64,000 nt of DNA from Rhizomys pruinosus (GCA_009823505.1 VZQC01011941.1:1375111-1439110), one strand, 5' to 3'; positions 1-11,465 are shown, counted from the stretch's first letter. Translations and numbers: made by a program. The notes: a model not told the origin generated them from the letters alone.

Positions 1-18
1 TATATATATATATATATT
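1..18. repeat. (TA)n microsatellite at window edge
   Basis: The window opens inside an uninterrupted run of TA dinucleotides, so the array probably continues to the left. The rest of the stretch to about 954 is single-copy-looking, moderately AT-rich DNA in which I recognise no gene, RNA or repeat. Confidence 0.8.
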
Positions 19-954
19 TCATTATATATGTATGAAATATGGCTTAGAGAGTCTGATTTGCATCTAAATGTCCTTCAGTGCTGGTTCATCCACTGGGCTC
101 ACCACTTTTGTACATGATGAAAAGTGCTAAAAAGACTGAGGTTGTGTATTCTCCAAAGAGTTTTAGAAAGAAGAAAAATCTTCCTTTCCTGGACCATTTA
201 CTTCCCTTCTTGAAGGTGTTCATGGTGTTTACACAAGGAAAGCCAGGTACCAATCAGCCTGGAATAGCAGTAAAAAGCCTGAAGCTCCTCCTCCTTTGGG
301 GCTCTCTACAGCTCTGTGTCCTCTATTCCTCACAGCAACTCTCCACAGGAGATCAGGAAGTCAAGACTTAAGAGGCAAGAGCTGAAGAAATGCAAGTAAG
401 AAAAGAGACATGAGGTCAAATGGAGATTTAAAGTATCTTTGCCTGGTGCTCTCTTCCTTAAATAATGCATTTGCTCCCTCTTCCCTTAATTTCTCCCTTT
501 GTTCAATGTCTGCTGTCTCAGCTTGGGGGCTTGGCATCAAGAACAGATATGAATGAGCCGCTCATCCTGCCCCTGAGGAAGTCCCACCTCACAGGAAAGA
601 GCGACTCAGAAAAGTGGAATTACAGGATCCCAAGGAGCCTTGTGGAGCACTGAAGGGCAGAGGATGGGACCCAGTCAGCTGGGAGGTTGTGGGAGAAGCA
701 GTTCGGGCAGGTCTTAACAGCAGCAAGCACAAGTAGTATTTTTGGAGAAAGGGGAGTGTTGGTATAGGAAAGATACTATAAATATAAAGCAAAGCCAAGA
801 CCCTGGGGGGAATGGTAAATCAATGTGTCAGGAGTGTTGTGTGGGAGTAGCTGCCAGAGAGCACACTAGAGGGAGGGCTCAAGGACAGCAACTAAACAAT
901 CTTCTTACATTAAGGAATTTGGAATCTATCATATAGGCAATAGGAAACCATAAG

Positions 955-1366
955 AATGCATTTCATGTAACACAGTCCCAGAAAAACAAATGACAAATAT
1001 GAATGGTATCCCTCATCTGTGGATGCTAGTGCCAATTACCTAGTTGTAAGTATTTCTTGTGCACGGCCCCTTGAGCTTTTGTCCAAAGCAGTTGGGAGTG
1101 ATGCATATTGGAAACAACAACAACAACAACAGCAGCAGCAACAGAAAGGACTGCATCAAAGAACTGACTGAAACAGTGAACTTCTGCTCAAAACAGTCAA
1201 CTTCTGCATGGAGAATATTGAGAAAGACTGAGAAAGAGATGAAAAGCATGTTTGGCAGAATGCATGAGCTCTGGTGGGGTGGGGGGATAGGGTGGGGACA
1301 CGGGTCTAGATTTGATAAAAAATAAATTAATAAAAAAATAAAATAAAAAAATAAAAATAAACTAAT
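955..1366 (+). mobile_element. L1 LINE, 3' end of ORF2, 3'UTR and A-rich tail
   Basis: Near 971-1045 the plus strand matches the end of ORF2 in the two minus-strand L1s of this window (shared words include ACAGTCCCAGAAAAACAAA and GGTATCCCTCATNTGTGGATG). It then has a CAA/CAG-rich stretch at 1111-1142, a G-rich tract at 1272-1302 and an A-rich tail of AATAAA-like units. Only about 250-300 bp separate the ORF2 end from the tail. That is the usual short L1 3'UTR and contrasts with the roughly 2.2-kb 3'UTR of the young copies. Confidence 0.75.
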
Positions 1367-2109
1367 AGCAGGTTTTAGGTAACAACTACCTATTAGAAAT
1401 CTGTTATCACAGCCTACCAGTGTGTTCTCTAGGTCACTTGAATATTATGCCAAAGGGACCTATCTATAACACTCAAATTGTCACTGTCACTAAACAAATT
1501 TCTTTAAATAAAGGCTGATAAAATTAAAAAAAATTGACTCTGGTACTAAGAGAATCTTTGCTTTCTTTTGAAAACATGTTATGTTTCACGTTTTCGTTCC
1601 CTAAGAATCCAACATTTTATCTTTATCTTCATTTTATGACCATACAGTGCTAAGGAACTCAGTCAAACTGGAAATTCACCTCTGAAAACTCTCCCCAGGC
1701 AGAGCTATTTCCCCTCTGGCTCTCAATCTTTGATTTGATGTTTTGCGTTCTTCCCTAGGTAACTGTGAGATACTGTTGGGAAAGGCAGAGGAGGAATAAC
1801 GGGGCCCCAGTTCTGACAAAACCTAATCTCCCTGTTAGAGCCTCCACCCGTCCCTTCCTAGCACATACCTCATTTGTTCCTTTGTCTATCAGCCAATCAC
1901 AGCACTTCCATTTCTAGAAGATGCTCCATTATCTGTCCATCTGCCCTATCTCCCCATCACAAATCAGCAGCGTGTCACTGGAGGACAGGGACAATAGCTT
2001 CCTAGTTTCTTTCTTGACCTCCATTGGTTTCCTCTACCCCCTCAAAGAGTTCTTGAGAGCACCTAGTAAAGACCACACATCCATATACGTGTGGGCAGCA
2101 CCAACTGGA

Positions 2110-2242
2110 CTCAGGGGAACACAGAATAAAAAGAGAATGAATGTAAAGTTAGAAGAGAGCTCAAGGGAGCTAACAGTGGATGGGTATGATCAACATATAT
2201 GGCATGTATGAACATTCAAAGAATAAAAAGTATTATTTAAAA
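2110..2242 (+). mobile_element. Possible L1/Lx 3' terminal fragment
   Basis: A short stretch ending in GAATAAAAAGTATTATTT, with TATGATCAACATATATGGCATG before it, resembles the terminal 100 bp of old rodent L1 elements. The match rests on remembered sequence style rather than an alignment. The surrounding 1,367-2,109 and 2,243-3,069 hold no gene I can support; 2,553-2,565 is a run of 13 C followed by GCGCGC. Confidence 0.35.
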
Positions 2243-3324
2243 AGCCACCCCAACTGCTGAGCCACTCTCCTGTTCCCCTACTTTAGACCCCTTGCAGCAT
2301 TTACAGCATTTGAAAAGAATCTTTGCACCTGCTTACTATTCTTTTTCTCTCTTCTTCCTGAACCCCATCTTGCCCCATGTTGCAACCTCAGGTCCCAGAC
2401 TACCTTCGATGTCAAGAAACAGGAGGAAGTAAGGTAGGCCTCCCACAGCCCTAGCCATGGGGTCTCTCAGAGGTCCTCAAACCCTGGTTCTGGTTCTGCA
2501 AGTCCTCTCAGCATGGGGCTCGCAGAACCTGTGTGTATAGGACTTTCTACCACCCCCCCCCCCCCGCGCGCCTGATGGGAGGTCCTTGTGGAAGACTGAT
2601 GGGAAAGGTCACTGCAGCCATGGTCAGGATCTGCTCCGGGCCTCCCGTCAGCAGGATCAGAATCTGCAGAAAGGTCCAGAGAGGCCTGCAGCCACACAAG
2701 TTGTCCCAAGGAAGAGTCTTTATCCCTTGTGATTAATTCATTTGCCAGACATTCATAAACCACATTAAAATTCTTTGCCCCGAGGAGTAAAACTTCCCAA
2801 AGAGACCTCACACATGCTAAGAGGCTTGTCTGCTGAGATGGACCTTTTCTAAGATGGGAAGAAACTCTGTCCTCCTTTCCTCTGGCTCTCTGCTCCCCCT
2901 GAGAGTCATCAACACACAGGACCTACTTACACTACAGCTTTTGCCCTCAAATTCCCTTCTTGCTGAGACTTCCCAGTTCCTGTGCGTGCTAGATTTTATC
3001 TATGCTCCCCACTGTTTCTTGCTGGTCCCAGAAAGACAGCAGGGTGAAGGATGAAATTCCCCAGCCCCTTCCATCTTAGTCTATTTTGTGTTGCTGTAAC
3101 AAAATCCTTGAGATGAGGATGTTGGGTAACATAAAGTTAAGAAGTTTATTTGGCTGGAGACCCTGGCAGCTGCAAAGTTCAAACTGAATGGTGCCCATAT
3201 CTGGTGAAGGCCTCTAGCTATGTCCAACATGGTGATGGCGTCACAGAGCAGGAGATCATGCAAGAGCTGGGAGAAGCCAAAGGATGGAGGGGAGGGTTAG
3301 GTTCCCATGCCCACTTCAAAAGTA

Positions 3325-3441
3325 TTGTTTTTGGAGACGGTATCTCACTCTGTAGCCCAGGATAGCCTCGAGCTCATGGCAACCTTGCCTCAGCCTCCTG
3401 AGCGTTGACAGTTTAGGCTTCAGCCATCATGCCCAGGTTTA
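3325..3441 (-). mobile_element. Old B1/7SL-type SINE monomer
   Basis: Reverse complement of a 7SL-derived monomer: GGAGACGGTATCTCACTCTGTAGCCCAGG and CCTCAGCCTCCTGAGCGTTG are recognisable but diverged. It sits inside the MaLR-like LTR, immediately next to a younger B1. Confidence 0.7.
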
Positions 3442-3447
3442 GCCTGT

Positions 3448-3450
<3 letters not shown>

Positions 3451-3485
<35 letters not shown>

Positions 3486-3628
3486 GTCTTTTTGAGGCAG
3501 GGTCTCCCTGTAGCCCCAGCTGTGCTGGAACTTGCTCTGTAGACCAGGCTGGCCTTGAACTCAGAAAGATCTGCCTGCCTCTGCCTCCCAAGTTCTAGGA
3601 TTAAAGGCGTGCACCACCACTCCTGGCT
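3451..3628 (-). mobile_element. B1 SINE, reverse orientation
   Basis: A 34-base poly-T run (the A-tail read on the plus strand) is followed by the standard reversed B1 blocks: GAGGCAGGGTCTCCCTGTAG, GTAGACCAGGCTGGCCTTGA and GGATTAAAGGCGTGCACCAC. The head reads CCCCAGCTGNNCTGGAACT, a variant seen in many B1s of this window and different from the mouse consensus as I recall it. Confidence 0.93.
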
Positions 3629-4174
3629 AGCCTCTGCTTTTTATAGCTACCTGCTCTCCATTCTTGGGAGACCTAACCCATTCCAAGAGTCCAGCATCCA
3701 TCTTTCCTAAAGGCAATTGTGACCCAGTCACCTCCTACTTGACCTTGTTGTACAAAATCCTACCACCTTTCAGTACTACTGCACTGGGACGAGCTCCCAA
3801 CACAGGAAGGTTTAGGGAAAAGACTAGTAATGAGCCACATCCCTTCCAGAAGAAAGTCCACCCAGTCACATCAGGGCAAGTCTGATCCCTACAGTCCTTT
3901 GTATAGACTTCTTACTCTTGGGGACACCAGTGCAGATTGATGTCAAGTAGTAGCCTGAGGTGGTGACCTGGGACTCCCAATTCTGTAGGTAAATCACACC
4001 AGTAAGGAACTTCTCTAGAAGGTTATTGTACCAATGACATCATGGCCTGGGAGTGCAGGCCTGGGAGCTTCTACAGAGAAGAATCAGAGTGATCTGGAAG
4101 AGACAGAGCTAATGAGGACCTGGGTGGGAAGTAAGAGCAGTTACGATACCATTCACTTTGTTTTCTCCTTGGTG

Positions 4175-4176
<2 letters not shown>

Positions 4177-4222
<46 letters not shown>
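4177..4222. repeat. (TG)n microsatellite
   Basis: About 23 uninterrupted TG units, interrupted only at the left border by TAG. A short TTG/ATT-rich run follows at 4,298-4,333. Confidence 0.97.
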
Positions 4223-4223
<1 letters not shown>

Positions 4224-4333
4224 CTCGCTAGTACGCATGTATGCACATATGCATATGGAATCTAAAGATCAATGTGTCTTCTTCAATTACCCTCCCCATT
4301 ATTATTGTTGTTGTTGTTGCTGTTGTTTTTGCA

Positions 4334-4525
4334 GGCTTTCTCACTAAACCCCAGTTAGACTGGCTGTTCAGCAGGACCCAGGGATCCTCTTGTCTCTGCC
4401 TCTTCAGTGGCAGGATCACAGGTATACACCACTGTGCCCAGCTTTTACAAAGAATGACAGAGATCAAATTCAGGTTCTCAGACTTATAGGGCAAGCACTT
4501 TACTAACTGAGCCTTCTCCCCAGCA
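4334..4525 (-). mobile_element. B4 SINE, reverse orientation
   Basis: The plus strand shows the reversed B1-like half (GACTGGCTGTTCAGCAGGAC, TCTGCCTCTTCAGTGGCAGG) followed by the reversed tRNA-like head (GGGCAAGCACTTTACTAACTGAGCC...CCCCAGCACC). This is the order expected for a B4 element. It is diverged and therefore old. Confidence 0.8.
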
Positions 4526-4682
4526 CCTATGCTCTGTCCCCAACCAAGCTTAGGGACTGGGGACTCTGAACATTTGATATATGAATACCAGGTAGCTTTG
4601 AGAACTGCAGGGAATCCATACTGATTTGGGGGAACTTCTAGAACATTCTAGAAAGTTGGTCTTGACCACATTTTGTTCTCAT

Positions 4683-4730
4683 TATATAGCTAAGGAAACT
4701 GAGGGGCAGAGAGGGTGGGGTCAGCCTGGA
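4683..4730 (-). mobile_element. Possible MIR core fragment
   Basis: TAAGGAAACTGAGGGGCAGAGAGGG is the reverse of the well-known MIR tail block. Only about 45 bp are recognisable, so this is weak. Confidence 0.35.
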
Positions 4731-4897
4731 TCTTTCTGCTTCTCTCTGAGGCCACTCTAGCCTGAGTGTAAGATTTCCATTTCCCTCTCTCTCCCTGTAG
4801 CCCCAGATGAAATCTGTGTCCTACACATGTATGAAATATTTAAGCCTCTCCTGAGGAGCCTCATGTCACATCTAAATCAATTTATTCTAATCTAATC

Positions 4898-5639
4898 TTC
4901 ATCTGCCATGGCTTTCTGGGCCAGCACCATCAAGGAAGGCCCTTGGCAGGTGAGGGAGACTAGAAACGCAGAACATTTGTTTTTAATGGTTCCTCTGTCG
5001 TGGGCAGTTTCCAATATAGCAAAGTCCGCACACATCATGAAATACGACTGGTCCTTGAAAGTGACTGCCGATGTACTTAGAAAGGCCTGCAAATGAGTGC
5101 TGGCCAAACTATAAAGTTGCCAGGAGCCCCTTAAACTATAGCAAGGATGAGGTAGAGTCCAGAAGGCCAAGGTGCCTGGACAACAGCAGAGTGGCTGGGA
5201 GAAGTCGGAGGAAGGAATCCACGAACGGCCACTCCCACTGTTCCCAAAGCGTCAGCCATAAAAAGAGCACTGGTCCTGTTTCTTCTCTTATTTTGACGGG
5301 AAATGCAAACTGCAAAATGCAGCCCTATCTGCCACAGCCGAGGAACTCTGGAGGCTGCTGGGCCCACAGTCCTCAGGTACAAGGAGCCTGGTACCACTAG
5401 TGGGTGGGCATTTTCTAGCCTAGGGCTCCAAGAGACTGTGTAGATCAGAGCTAGTCCCAGGCCCTGCAGGGCCAGGCATGAAAGGCTGGAGAGATTTGTC
5501 CCTGAGCCAAGCTTTCAGAATGGACTACCTCAGTATAGGGACAGCTCTGAGACTGCTGACAAGGGGTCCTCTGTTCCCCAGGTCCCCGTGGCATCCTGCT
5601 CTTCATCTGCCGTGGTTTTCTGGGCCAGCGCCATCAAGG
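4898..5639 (+). repeat. Pair of 38-bp direct repeats 704 bp apart
   Basis: Positions 4,898-4,935 and 5,602-5,639 share 35 of 38 bases; all three differences are transitions. In the first copy an ATG at 4,908 would begin MAFWASTIKEG; in the second the same frame has GTG. Flanks are unrelated. No known repeat family recognised. The intervening DNA holds no supported gene. Confidence 0.75.
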
Positions 5640-6387
5640 TGCTGCCTACCTTTAGGACACAGGGCACGGATCCTCTGAATCTTCACTCTTCTCTCCTCCG
5701 GGGAACTTCAGTCTAGGCCCTTCAGCCCCCGCTGCCTCCTCTTCCTCCCTGCTCATATCTGAATAGGCTCGGCAGTATAGACCCCAGGCTGGCTACAGAT
5801 GTGAGTCCTATGCACTGTCCTTCCACAACCCTGGATGCTGTCCTACCCCCCCCCCCAACGGATGCAGGAGAAGGCTGCACTCCTGCCTCATCTTGGAATT
5901 AGCCTAATTTTCTCTCCTCCAATGGAGTCTGGAAGCAAAGTAGTTTCCCAGTGCTGCAGAAAGTCTGAGCTGGAAGGACTCCGCTTTGGGGATGGGGAAA
6001 CTTAGGACAAAGGAAGAGAGGGGGCTTGCTTGAGGGGACACTGAGGCGGCATCCGCAAGAGACTGCAGTCCTGCTACCAGCATGAGCCTGGAGCCCCAGT
6101 TCTATCAAAGGAGACTTCTCTGGACTCTGAGGTCTGTGTGGCCACAGCTGAGTAGTTTGGCCAAGGAAGCAGTTCTCACCGATCTGAATGTGATGTCCGC
6201 TCTCAGGACCACGGGCTCTGCCTACCAAAGGCAAGACTCAGAGTGGCCAGAATGTCCCAAGAAGGACCCAGCAGGGAGGCCATGCTCCTAACAGCTTCTC
6301 CACCTGTGTTCACCTGTCTGGGTCTCTGAGCAGGCTCTGAAAACTATTACAGAATAACAGAAGCCAAGAACCAAGACTGGAGGCAGG
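5640..6387. other. Single-copy-looking DNA, nothing recognised
   Basis: No repeat, RNA gene or believable exon seen. A short C run occurs at 5,847-5,859. The open frames here are short and lack codon or homology support. Confidence 0.5.
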
Positions 6388-6755
6388 GGCTGGGAAGACG
6401 GCTCAGCTGGGTGGAAGATGGCTCAGCAGGGCAAATGTTTGCTACAGAAGCCCTAGGACCCGAGCTGGGATCCCCAGCACCAACACAAAAGCCAAGTTCA
6501 GCAGCTATGTCTGTAATTTGATGGCTATGAAGTGGAGCTAGCAGGATCCCGGGGGTGGGGGTGGGGGTAAGGGGGTGGGGGTGGTCCTAGCATGGCAAGC
6601 TCCAGATTCAAAGAGACCTTGTCTCAGAAAACAAAATCCAATGTGGAGAACAATAGATGACACCCAAGGTCGACCTCTGGTCCCCACGCAGGAAGACATA
6701 CCTGTACACATGAGTTTACATATGAGCATAACACACAAATACCAATAATAAAAAG
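6388..6755 (+). mobile_element. B4-type SINE with an internal G-rich expansion
   Basis: The head GGGGCTGGGAAGACGGCTCAG with GATCCCCAGCACCAACAC is the tRNA-like part, and the tail contains the B1-like block CTCCAGATTCAAAGAGACCTTGTCTCA, then a remnant ending in ACACACAAATACCAATAATAAAA. Between the parts, 6,550-6,584 has grown into several GGGGGT runs. Confidence 0.75.
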
Positions 6756-9352
6756 TCTGTAGAGAGGGAGGTGTCACGAAGGCTATGAACATATGGCCAC
6801 ACTGAGTGTCTCGCCTGGCTCTTTTACTGATGTCTCAGACCTTTGCCAGAGTCTGCCTAGGATGGGCCACCCGAGGCCTCCCACAGCCATTACTGCCTCT
6901 TGAATATGTCTGAACTGGAGATCACCTCTCTGTCTGAGGCCTGCCTATTTGGGCCATGCTGAGCCCAAACCTCTCTGCCTCTGTGGCAGCCCCTCTATCT
7001 TAGGGAGCCCTTGAGAACCTCTTTCTGGCAAAGCGGGGCAGCCTCTGCGAACCTGTGGAGTTGGAGACCGCGTCTCTGATTGCAGGTGTTAGGTCAGGTG
7101 GACCCGTGTATCCTGCACTGGACTTCCTCAACTTGGGCACTGAAACTCTGTCCTCACAAAACCGGGACACTTGAATACCCACCTGTGGCTGGCTTGGGTA
7201 GCTTTGCCATCCACATCTCTATCTCCTTAGACCTGCCTGCTAGCCAGGGCTGGTACCCTTCAAGATATTGCAGAGGTTCCAGAGGAGAAGCAGAAACAAG
7301 AGAGACCTTGTGACAGACTGGCACAGAGTCACTTCCTGTGCTGGGCTCAATTCCACCCCGTCCCTCTAGAGCAAGCCTCAGTCCAGGCTGTGGCTCTCTT
7401 TCTGAATCTCTACTCAGGCATCTGGTATATTGGCCAAAACAAACTTGACCACTGAGTCCCAAGTTAAGGAGCATGGAAAATTTTCTGTCCTGCAAGGGCC
7501 ATGCAGGTATATGGAAGTGGAGAGGAATGATAATTGGGGCTGATCATTCTAAACTCCACCCAGGCAGAGAGATACTGGCTTCCAGAATAGATGACGTAAC
7601 TCTTCCTGTCTCCCGACATTCCCCAAGGAGACTGGTTAGAGGGCCTGAGCCCTGTTCAGCTTCTGTCCCCATTCTGCTCTGCCTGCACACAGGTACTCTC
7701 GCTCCTTCTCTTCCTTCTCTCCCCTCCCCCTTCTAAATCAAGCAAAAGCATCTGGAAAGGGAGGGCCATCTTGGACCAACCTCCTCAGTATCTTAATCAG
7801 AGTCTCTTGTTGACGTGGACGGTTCCACATACCAGGCTCTGCCTCCCTTCAGGCTGGCAGAGGGTGATGATGGTGATGCACTATCCAGCCTAGTGCCTGT
7901 CACCTCCAACCCTGTATCAGTCCGAAGTTTCCCTGCATCTATTACCTCGATGTCAGCTGAGGCCTTTGGGCCCTGGGTATTTGGATAAGCTTTCCTGCAA
8001 CCTCCGACTCTAATATCTGGGAAACCCCACGGACTCTCCGTCCTTGTTTCCAAAAGAATCTGTTTCCTGTTTCCAAAAGAATCTGCAAACCTCTCTAGAC
8101 CACACCTATGTCATGGAAGTTCACTTGCCACCAACATGTATTTCAGAACTGGGATGAGTCAGTCAAGGGAGGGACAGGTCAGCTTCACAGTCTCATGGCT
8201 CACAAGATACTCCCTCCCCTACTTCCTCACCCCTCCCTTACTCTTTTCCCTGGACCCTCCCACAAGGCTTCCTTTGAAGCTTCTATTGACCCGACCCACT
8301 TCCTCTTGAACCAATAGAGTCTTAGCTTCTGCCTCAGGAGGAATTGGGGAAAATGTTTCCCGAATTTCATTGCTCATCAATTACCACTGACCATGGCTTA
8401 GGTCCCAGGGCCATGTCTGTCTCCAGCCACCCAGCAAGCTTCTGGGCTCTGGTTCTAGTTAAATGTAGGGAAACACAAAGAATGATCAGACCTTCAAGGG
8501 AGAAAATTGAAAAGACCTTCATCGCTTTAAAAATTATGTGGTGGACTCATCCTACATCCTGAAATTTATGACAAAGTCTCCACAACATAGAACTCGAAAG
8601 AGGCTGGGCTTGTCGCTGGCTGACACCCGCCAGCCTGGCTCCTGAGGCCCACCCACAATTAGCCCCAGCTGGACAGCCAGGATTGGACCACAGACAAAGG
8701 AGGCAGTGGAGCTCAGAGCCTGTGACCCAACCCAGAACCTGGGTTTCTCCTCAGGCTGACCCTGCCCAGGCAAGCCATACATCCTGTCACAGCCCTACTG
8801 CTCAGAGGACTGGCACCCACTGGGTAGAAACCCACTGGGTAGAAACATTATGGAAAGTGTGTTCAAAATGAGGGCAGCTTCTCAGCTCCTTGCCCCCAAC
8901 CGCCGCACTGGGAGGTACTAACCCCCTAGTTGAGTTCAAGAAATGCAAGCAATTTCAACACAGCCCTCCCATGTCCTAATTAGAAAGGTGATCTGTGTCA
9001 CAGGAGCCACATGTGTAATTCTCACGCCAATGCAGTGGGTTTCAGGGTAAACCTAGCTGATGGCTTGTGACAGGATTGCTTCCCTTCTTGGCACAGACAA
9101 CCAAGGAGACAGACCCTGCTGCGCACTGCCTAGACTGTGGGCCTCAGAAGGCCAGGAAGTCTGGCAGCAGCAGTAGAAGTGCAAAAGATTCCTGCGACTG
9201 GGCTAAGGTGAGCCACGGAGGCCTGGGCTTAGCAACACAGCCACGTGTCTGGCCTAACACCTACCACCTCTCTGTGAGTCCCATGCAGGAGGCAGGCACT
9301 GCTAGGTGGGCCAACTTCTCTGCATAGCTCTGAGGCTGTCTGGGCCAAGCCT
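6756..9352. other. 2.6 kb of single-copy-looking DNA, no gene supported
   Basis: No interspersed repeat recognised. Two tiny tandem duplications are visible: TTTCCAAAAGAATCTG twice at 8,047-8,084, and CCCACTGGGTAGAAA twice at 8,817-8,846. Several frames of 60-113 codons are open on both strands, but none has homology I recognise, paired splice sites or codon bias that would justify a gene call. Confidence 0.5.
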
Positions 9353-9354
9353 GT

Positions 9355-9538
9355 GGTGTACAGCTTGCCCTCCCCTCCAATCCCGCCTCTGCCTCCATCA
9401 CCTCCTCTCCTAATCCACCTCCCTTTTCTTGTCTCTCCAGATCTACAATCTTATCATCTCCTCCTCTTCCTTCTCTCCCCCCACCCTCTATTTTCCTCCT
9501 CCTTTCTGTTTCTCAGCCTCTCTTCACCTCTGTCAAAG
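9355..9538 (+). other. Long pyrimidine-rich tract
   Basis: About 180 bp dominated by C and T (CTCC, TCTTCC and CCCC blocks) on the plus strand. It is not a simple repeat with a fixed unit. Such tracts can act as structural elements or lie upstream of acceptors, but no exon follows. Confidence 0.6.
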
Positions 9539-9599
9539 GTCAAGGGAGAGATGGAGGCAGGGTCCCCAAATAATCCCGAATAAAATCAATCTGGAATCC

Positions 9600-10200
9600 T
9601 GCTGTGGTTTGAAACTCTGTACTCCCCACCCCACCATCAAGTTTATTTTGGTCCCTAACCCACAGTGCAATGAGATTAAGAGGTGGAGCCTTGCTGGACA
9701 TAGTGGTATACGCCTTTAATCCCAGCACTTAGGAGGCAGAGGCAGATGGATCTCTGGGAGATCAAGCCCAGCCTGGCTTATATAATGAGTTCCAGCCCAG
9801 CTGGAGCTGCAGGGAGACTCAGTCTCAAAAAGACAAAAGAAGAAAAAAAAAAGAGGTGGAGGCTTTAAAGGGTGATGTGGTTAATGTGGTTGACAGGGCA
9901 GACCCCTCATGATTGGTTTTCTTATAAAGGGGGCTTAAGGGACGTTGTCTGCCTCTTTCACCACAAGGAACTCCTAGAAGGTGTTGTCTATGATGCAAGA
10001 GGCCCTCAGCAGACATGGAACCCACTGATATTTTAACCTTGGGCTATTGAGCCTCCAGAGCTATGAGCCTGGAGTTCCACAAGCCCAGAAACATGGAGCC
10101 AACTGACCATGGACTGACGCCTCTGGAACCAAAAGTCAAACTAAATCTTTCCTCCTTTCAGTTGGTTTTATGAAGTACTTTGTCACCACAACAAAAACAA
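9600..10200 (+). mobile_element. MaLR-type LTR, forward, split by a B1
   Basis: Begins GCTGTGGTTTGAAACTCTG and ends AGTACTTTGTCACCACAACAAAAAC, with a GCCTCTGGAACC...AAACTAAATCTTTCCTCC 3' part. This is the MaLR LTR pattern: GTGGTTTG start, AAATCTTTCC polyadenylation region and CACCACAACA end. A B1 sits at 9,689-9,850. Confidence 0.7.
9689..9850 (+). mobile_element. B1 SINE with 11-bp target-site duplication
   Basis: Forward B1: TATACGCCTTTAATCCCAGCACTTAGGAGGCAGAGGC through GGAGACTCAGTCTCAAAAAG and an A-rich tail. The flanks AAGAGGTGGAG at 9,678-9,688 and again at 9,851-9,861 form a perfect 11-bp target-site duplication, showing insertion into the MaLR LTR. Confidence 0.95.
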
Positions 10201-10276
10201 GTTCCTATTGTTTCTAAGCCAATCCACCTGTGACATTTGGGTAGAACAGGCTTAAGGGACTGGGACAGGTTCCATT

Positions 10277-10684
10277 CTATGCTGGCTCGCCTTAGTGTCA
10301 ACTTGACACACCTGGATTGAGGGAGCCTCAGCTGAGGAATTGCCTCCATTGGACTGGCCTGTGGACACGTATGTGGGGTGTTTTCTTGATTGTTCAATGA
10401 TATGGGAGGGCCCGGCCCACTGTGGGCAGTGCCACCCCTAGGCAGGTGGCTCTGTAGTATATAAGAAAGCAGGCAGAGCATGGGCCAGGGGAGCAAGCCA
10501 GTAAGCAGCATTTCTCCATGCCTGTGCCTCAGCTCCTGCCTTCAGGTTCCTGCCCTGAGTTCCTACCTTGAGCTCCCTAGGGGATGAACTGTGACCTGGG
10601 AGATGTGAGCCAAATAAACCCTTTCCTCCCCAAGTTGGTATTGGTCAGAGTGTTTTGTCATAGCAATTGAAGGCAAACTAGAAC
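10277..10684 (+). mobile_element. ERVL-type (MLT2/RMER-like) solo LTR, forward
   Basis: Starts with GTGTCAACTTGACACACC and ends GTCATAGCAATTGAAGGCAAACTAGAACA. A TATATAA box lies at 10,458-10,464 and an AATAAA polyadenylation signal at 10,613-10,618, with the TTTGTCATAGCAA terminal motif. These are the hallmarks of an ERVL-class LTR. A sister copy with the same specific sequence is at 20,338-20,763. No internal retroviral sequence is attached, so it is a solo LTR. Confidence 0.75.
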
Positions 10685-10768
10685 ATATTCCAAACAGCCT
10701 CAGGAGGGTGAGTTGGGATCCTTAGAGTAGTTTTATCCTTGCAGCTGGAGAAATATAGAACCATATAT

Positions 10769-11002
10769 TTATTTTTTTATTTTTGTATGTATATGAATGT
10801 ACTGTCTGCATGTAGGTTTGTGCACCCGTGTCGTGAAATGCTGCGGAGGTCAGAAGAGGGTCTCAGATTCCCCTGGAACTGGAGTTCTCCTGGAATTGGA
10901 GTTACAGACGGTTCTCAGCCGCCATGTGGGTGCTGGGAATCGAACCGGGTCCTCTGCAAGAGCAGTCTGAGCTCTTAACTGCTAGGCTATCTCTCCAGCC
11001 CC
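10769..11002 (-). mobile_element. B3 SINE, reverse orientation
   Basis: Plus strand runs from ATTTTTGTATGTATATGAATG through GCGGAGGTCAGAAGAGGGTC, CCATGTGGGTGCTGGGAATCG and ends CTAGGCTATCTCTCCAGCCCC, the reversed tRNA-derived head. Imperfect 11-bp flanks GAACCATATAT (10,758) and GAACCTTATAT (11,003) look like the target-site duplication. This solo copy is the reference for the B3 part of the B3-B1 joins at 36.5 and 61.6 kb. Confidence 0.88.
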
Positions 11003-11284
11003 GAACCTTATATATCTTTATGAACACCCTCACAGAAAGTGGCTGGGCCTTGCTCAGTGCTCCTGGGCAAGGGAAGCCCAACAGGATCTCATGACATCCC
11101 AGCAATTCTCTCTCTGATCTCTGTACAGGCACAGAGGGACTTCGTGATCTGCTACATAGTCTGATGTCCTCTGTCAGGGACCTTCTGGGCAGGGGTAGCC
11201 CAAGTGAGGGTCAGGATGATGGGTACAGCAACCTGTACTCACCAGAGAGGCAAAGCCAGGGCTAGCCCAGGATGACCACTAGTC

Positions 11285-11421
11285 AACATTGTCTGTCATG
11301 AAAAACTACCTGAGATAATCAATTTGGCAAGGAAAAGGTTTATTCTGGTTCATGATTTCAGGCCTTGTTGCAGCACAGAACATTACAGTAATGGAAGCTA
11401 TTCACCTCATGATGGACAGGA

Positions 11422-11464
<43 letters not shown>
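11285..11464 (-). mobile_element. MaLR-type LTR, reverse, left part; split by L1 copy A
   Basis: CATGAAAAACTACCTGAGATAA, GAAAAGGTTTATTCTGG and CACCTCATGATGGACAGGAAGGAGAGAG are the reversed 3' region of a MaLR LTR. The last part has become a (GA)n run at 11,425-11,462. The right part of the same LTR resumes at 19,264, on the far side of the L1. Confidence 0.7.

Positions 11465-11465
<1 letters not shown>

Larger units (their letters stand above)
3070..3850 (-). mobile_element. MaLR-like (MLT1/MST type) LTR, reverse, hosting two B1-type insertions
   Basis: On the plus strand it reads as the reverse complement of a mammalian apparent LTR retrotransposon LTR: CTGTAACAAAATCCTTGAGA near 3,093, a GAAGTTTATTTGGCTGGAG block near 3,141, and, after the SINE insertions, a ...TTTTTATAGCTACCTGCTCT...GTGACCCAGTCACCTCCTA... 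block typical of the U3 side. The two halves (3,070-3,324 and 3,630-3,850) are separated by the B1 elements listed next. No coding region is present. Family-level naming is tentative. Confidence 0.6.
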
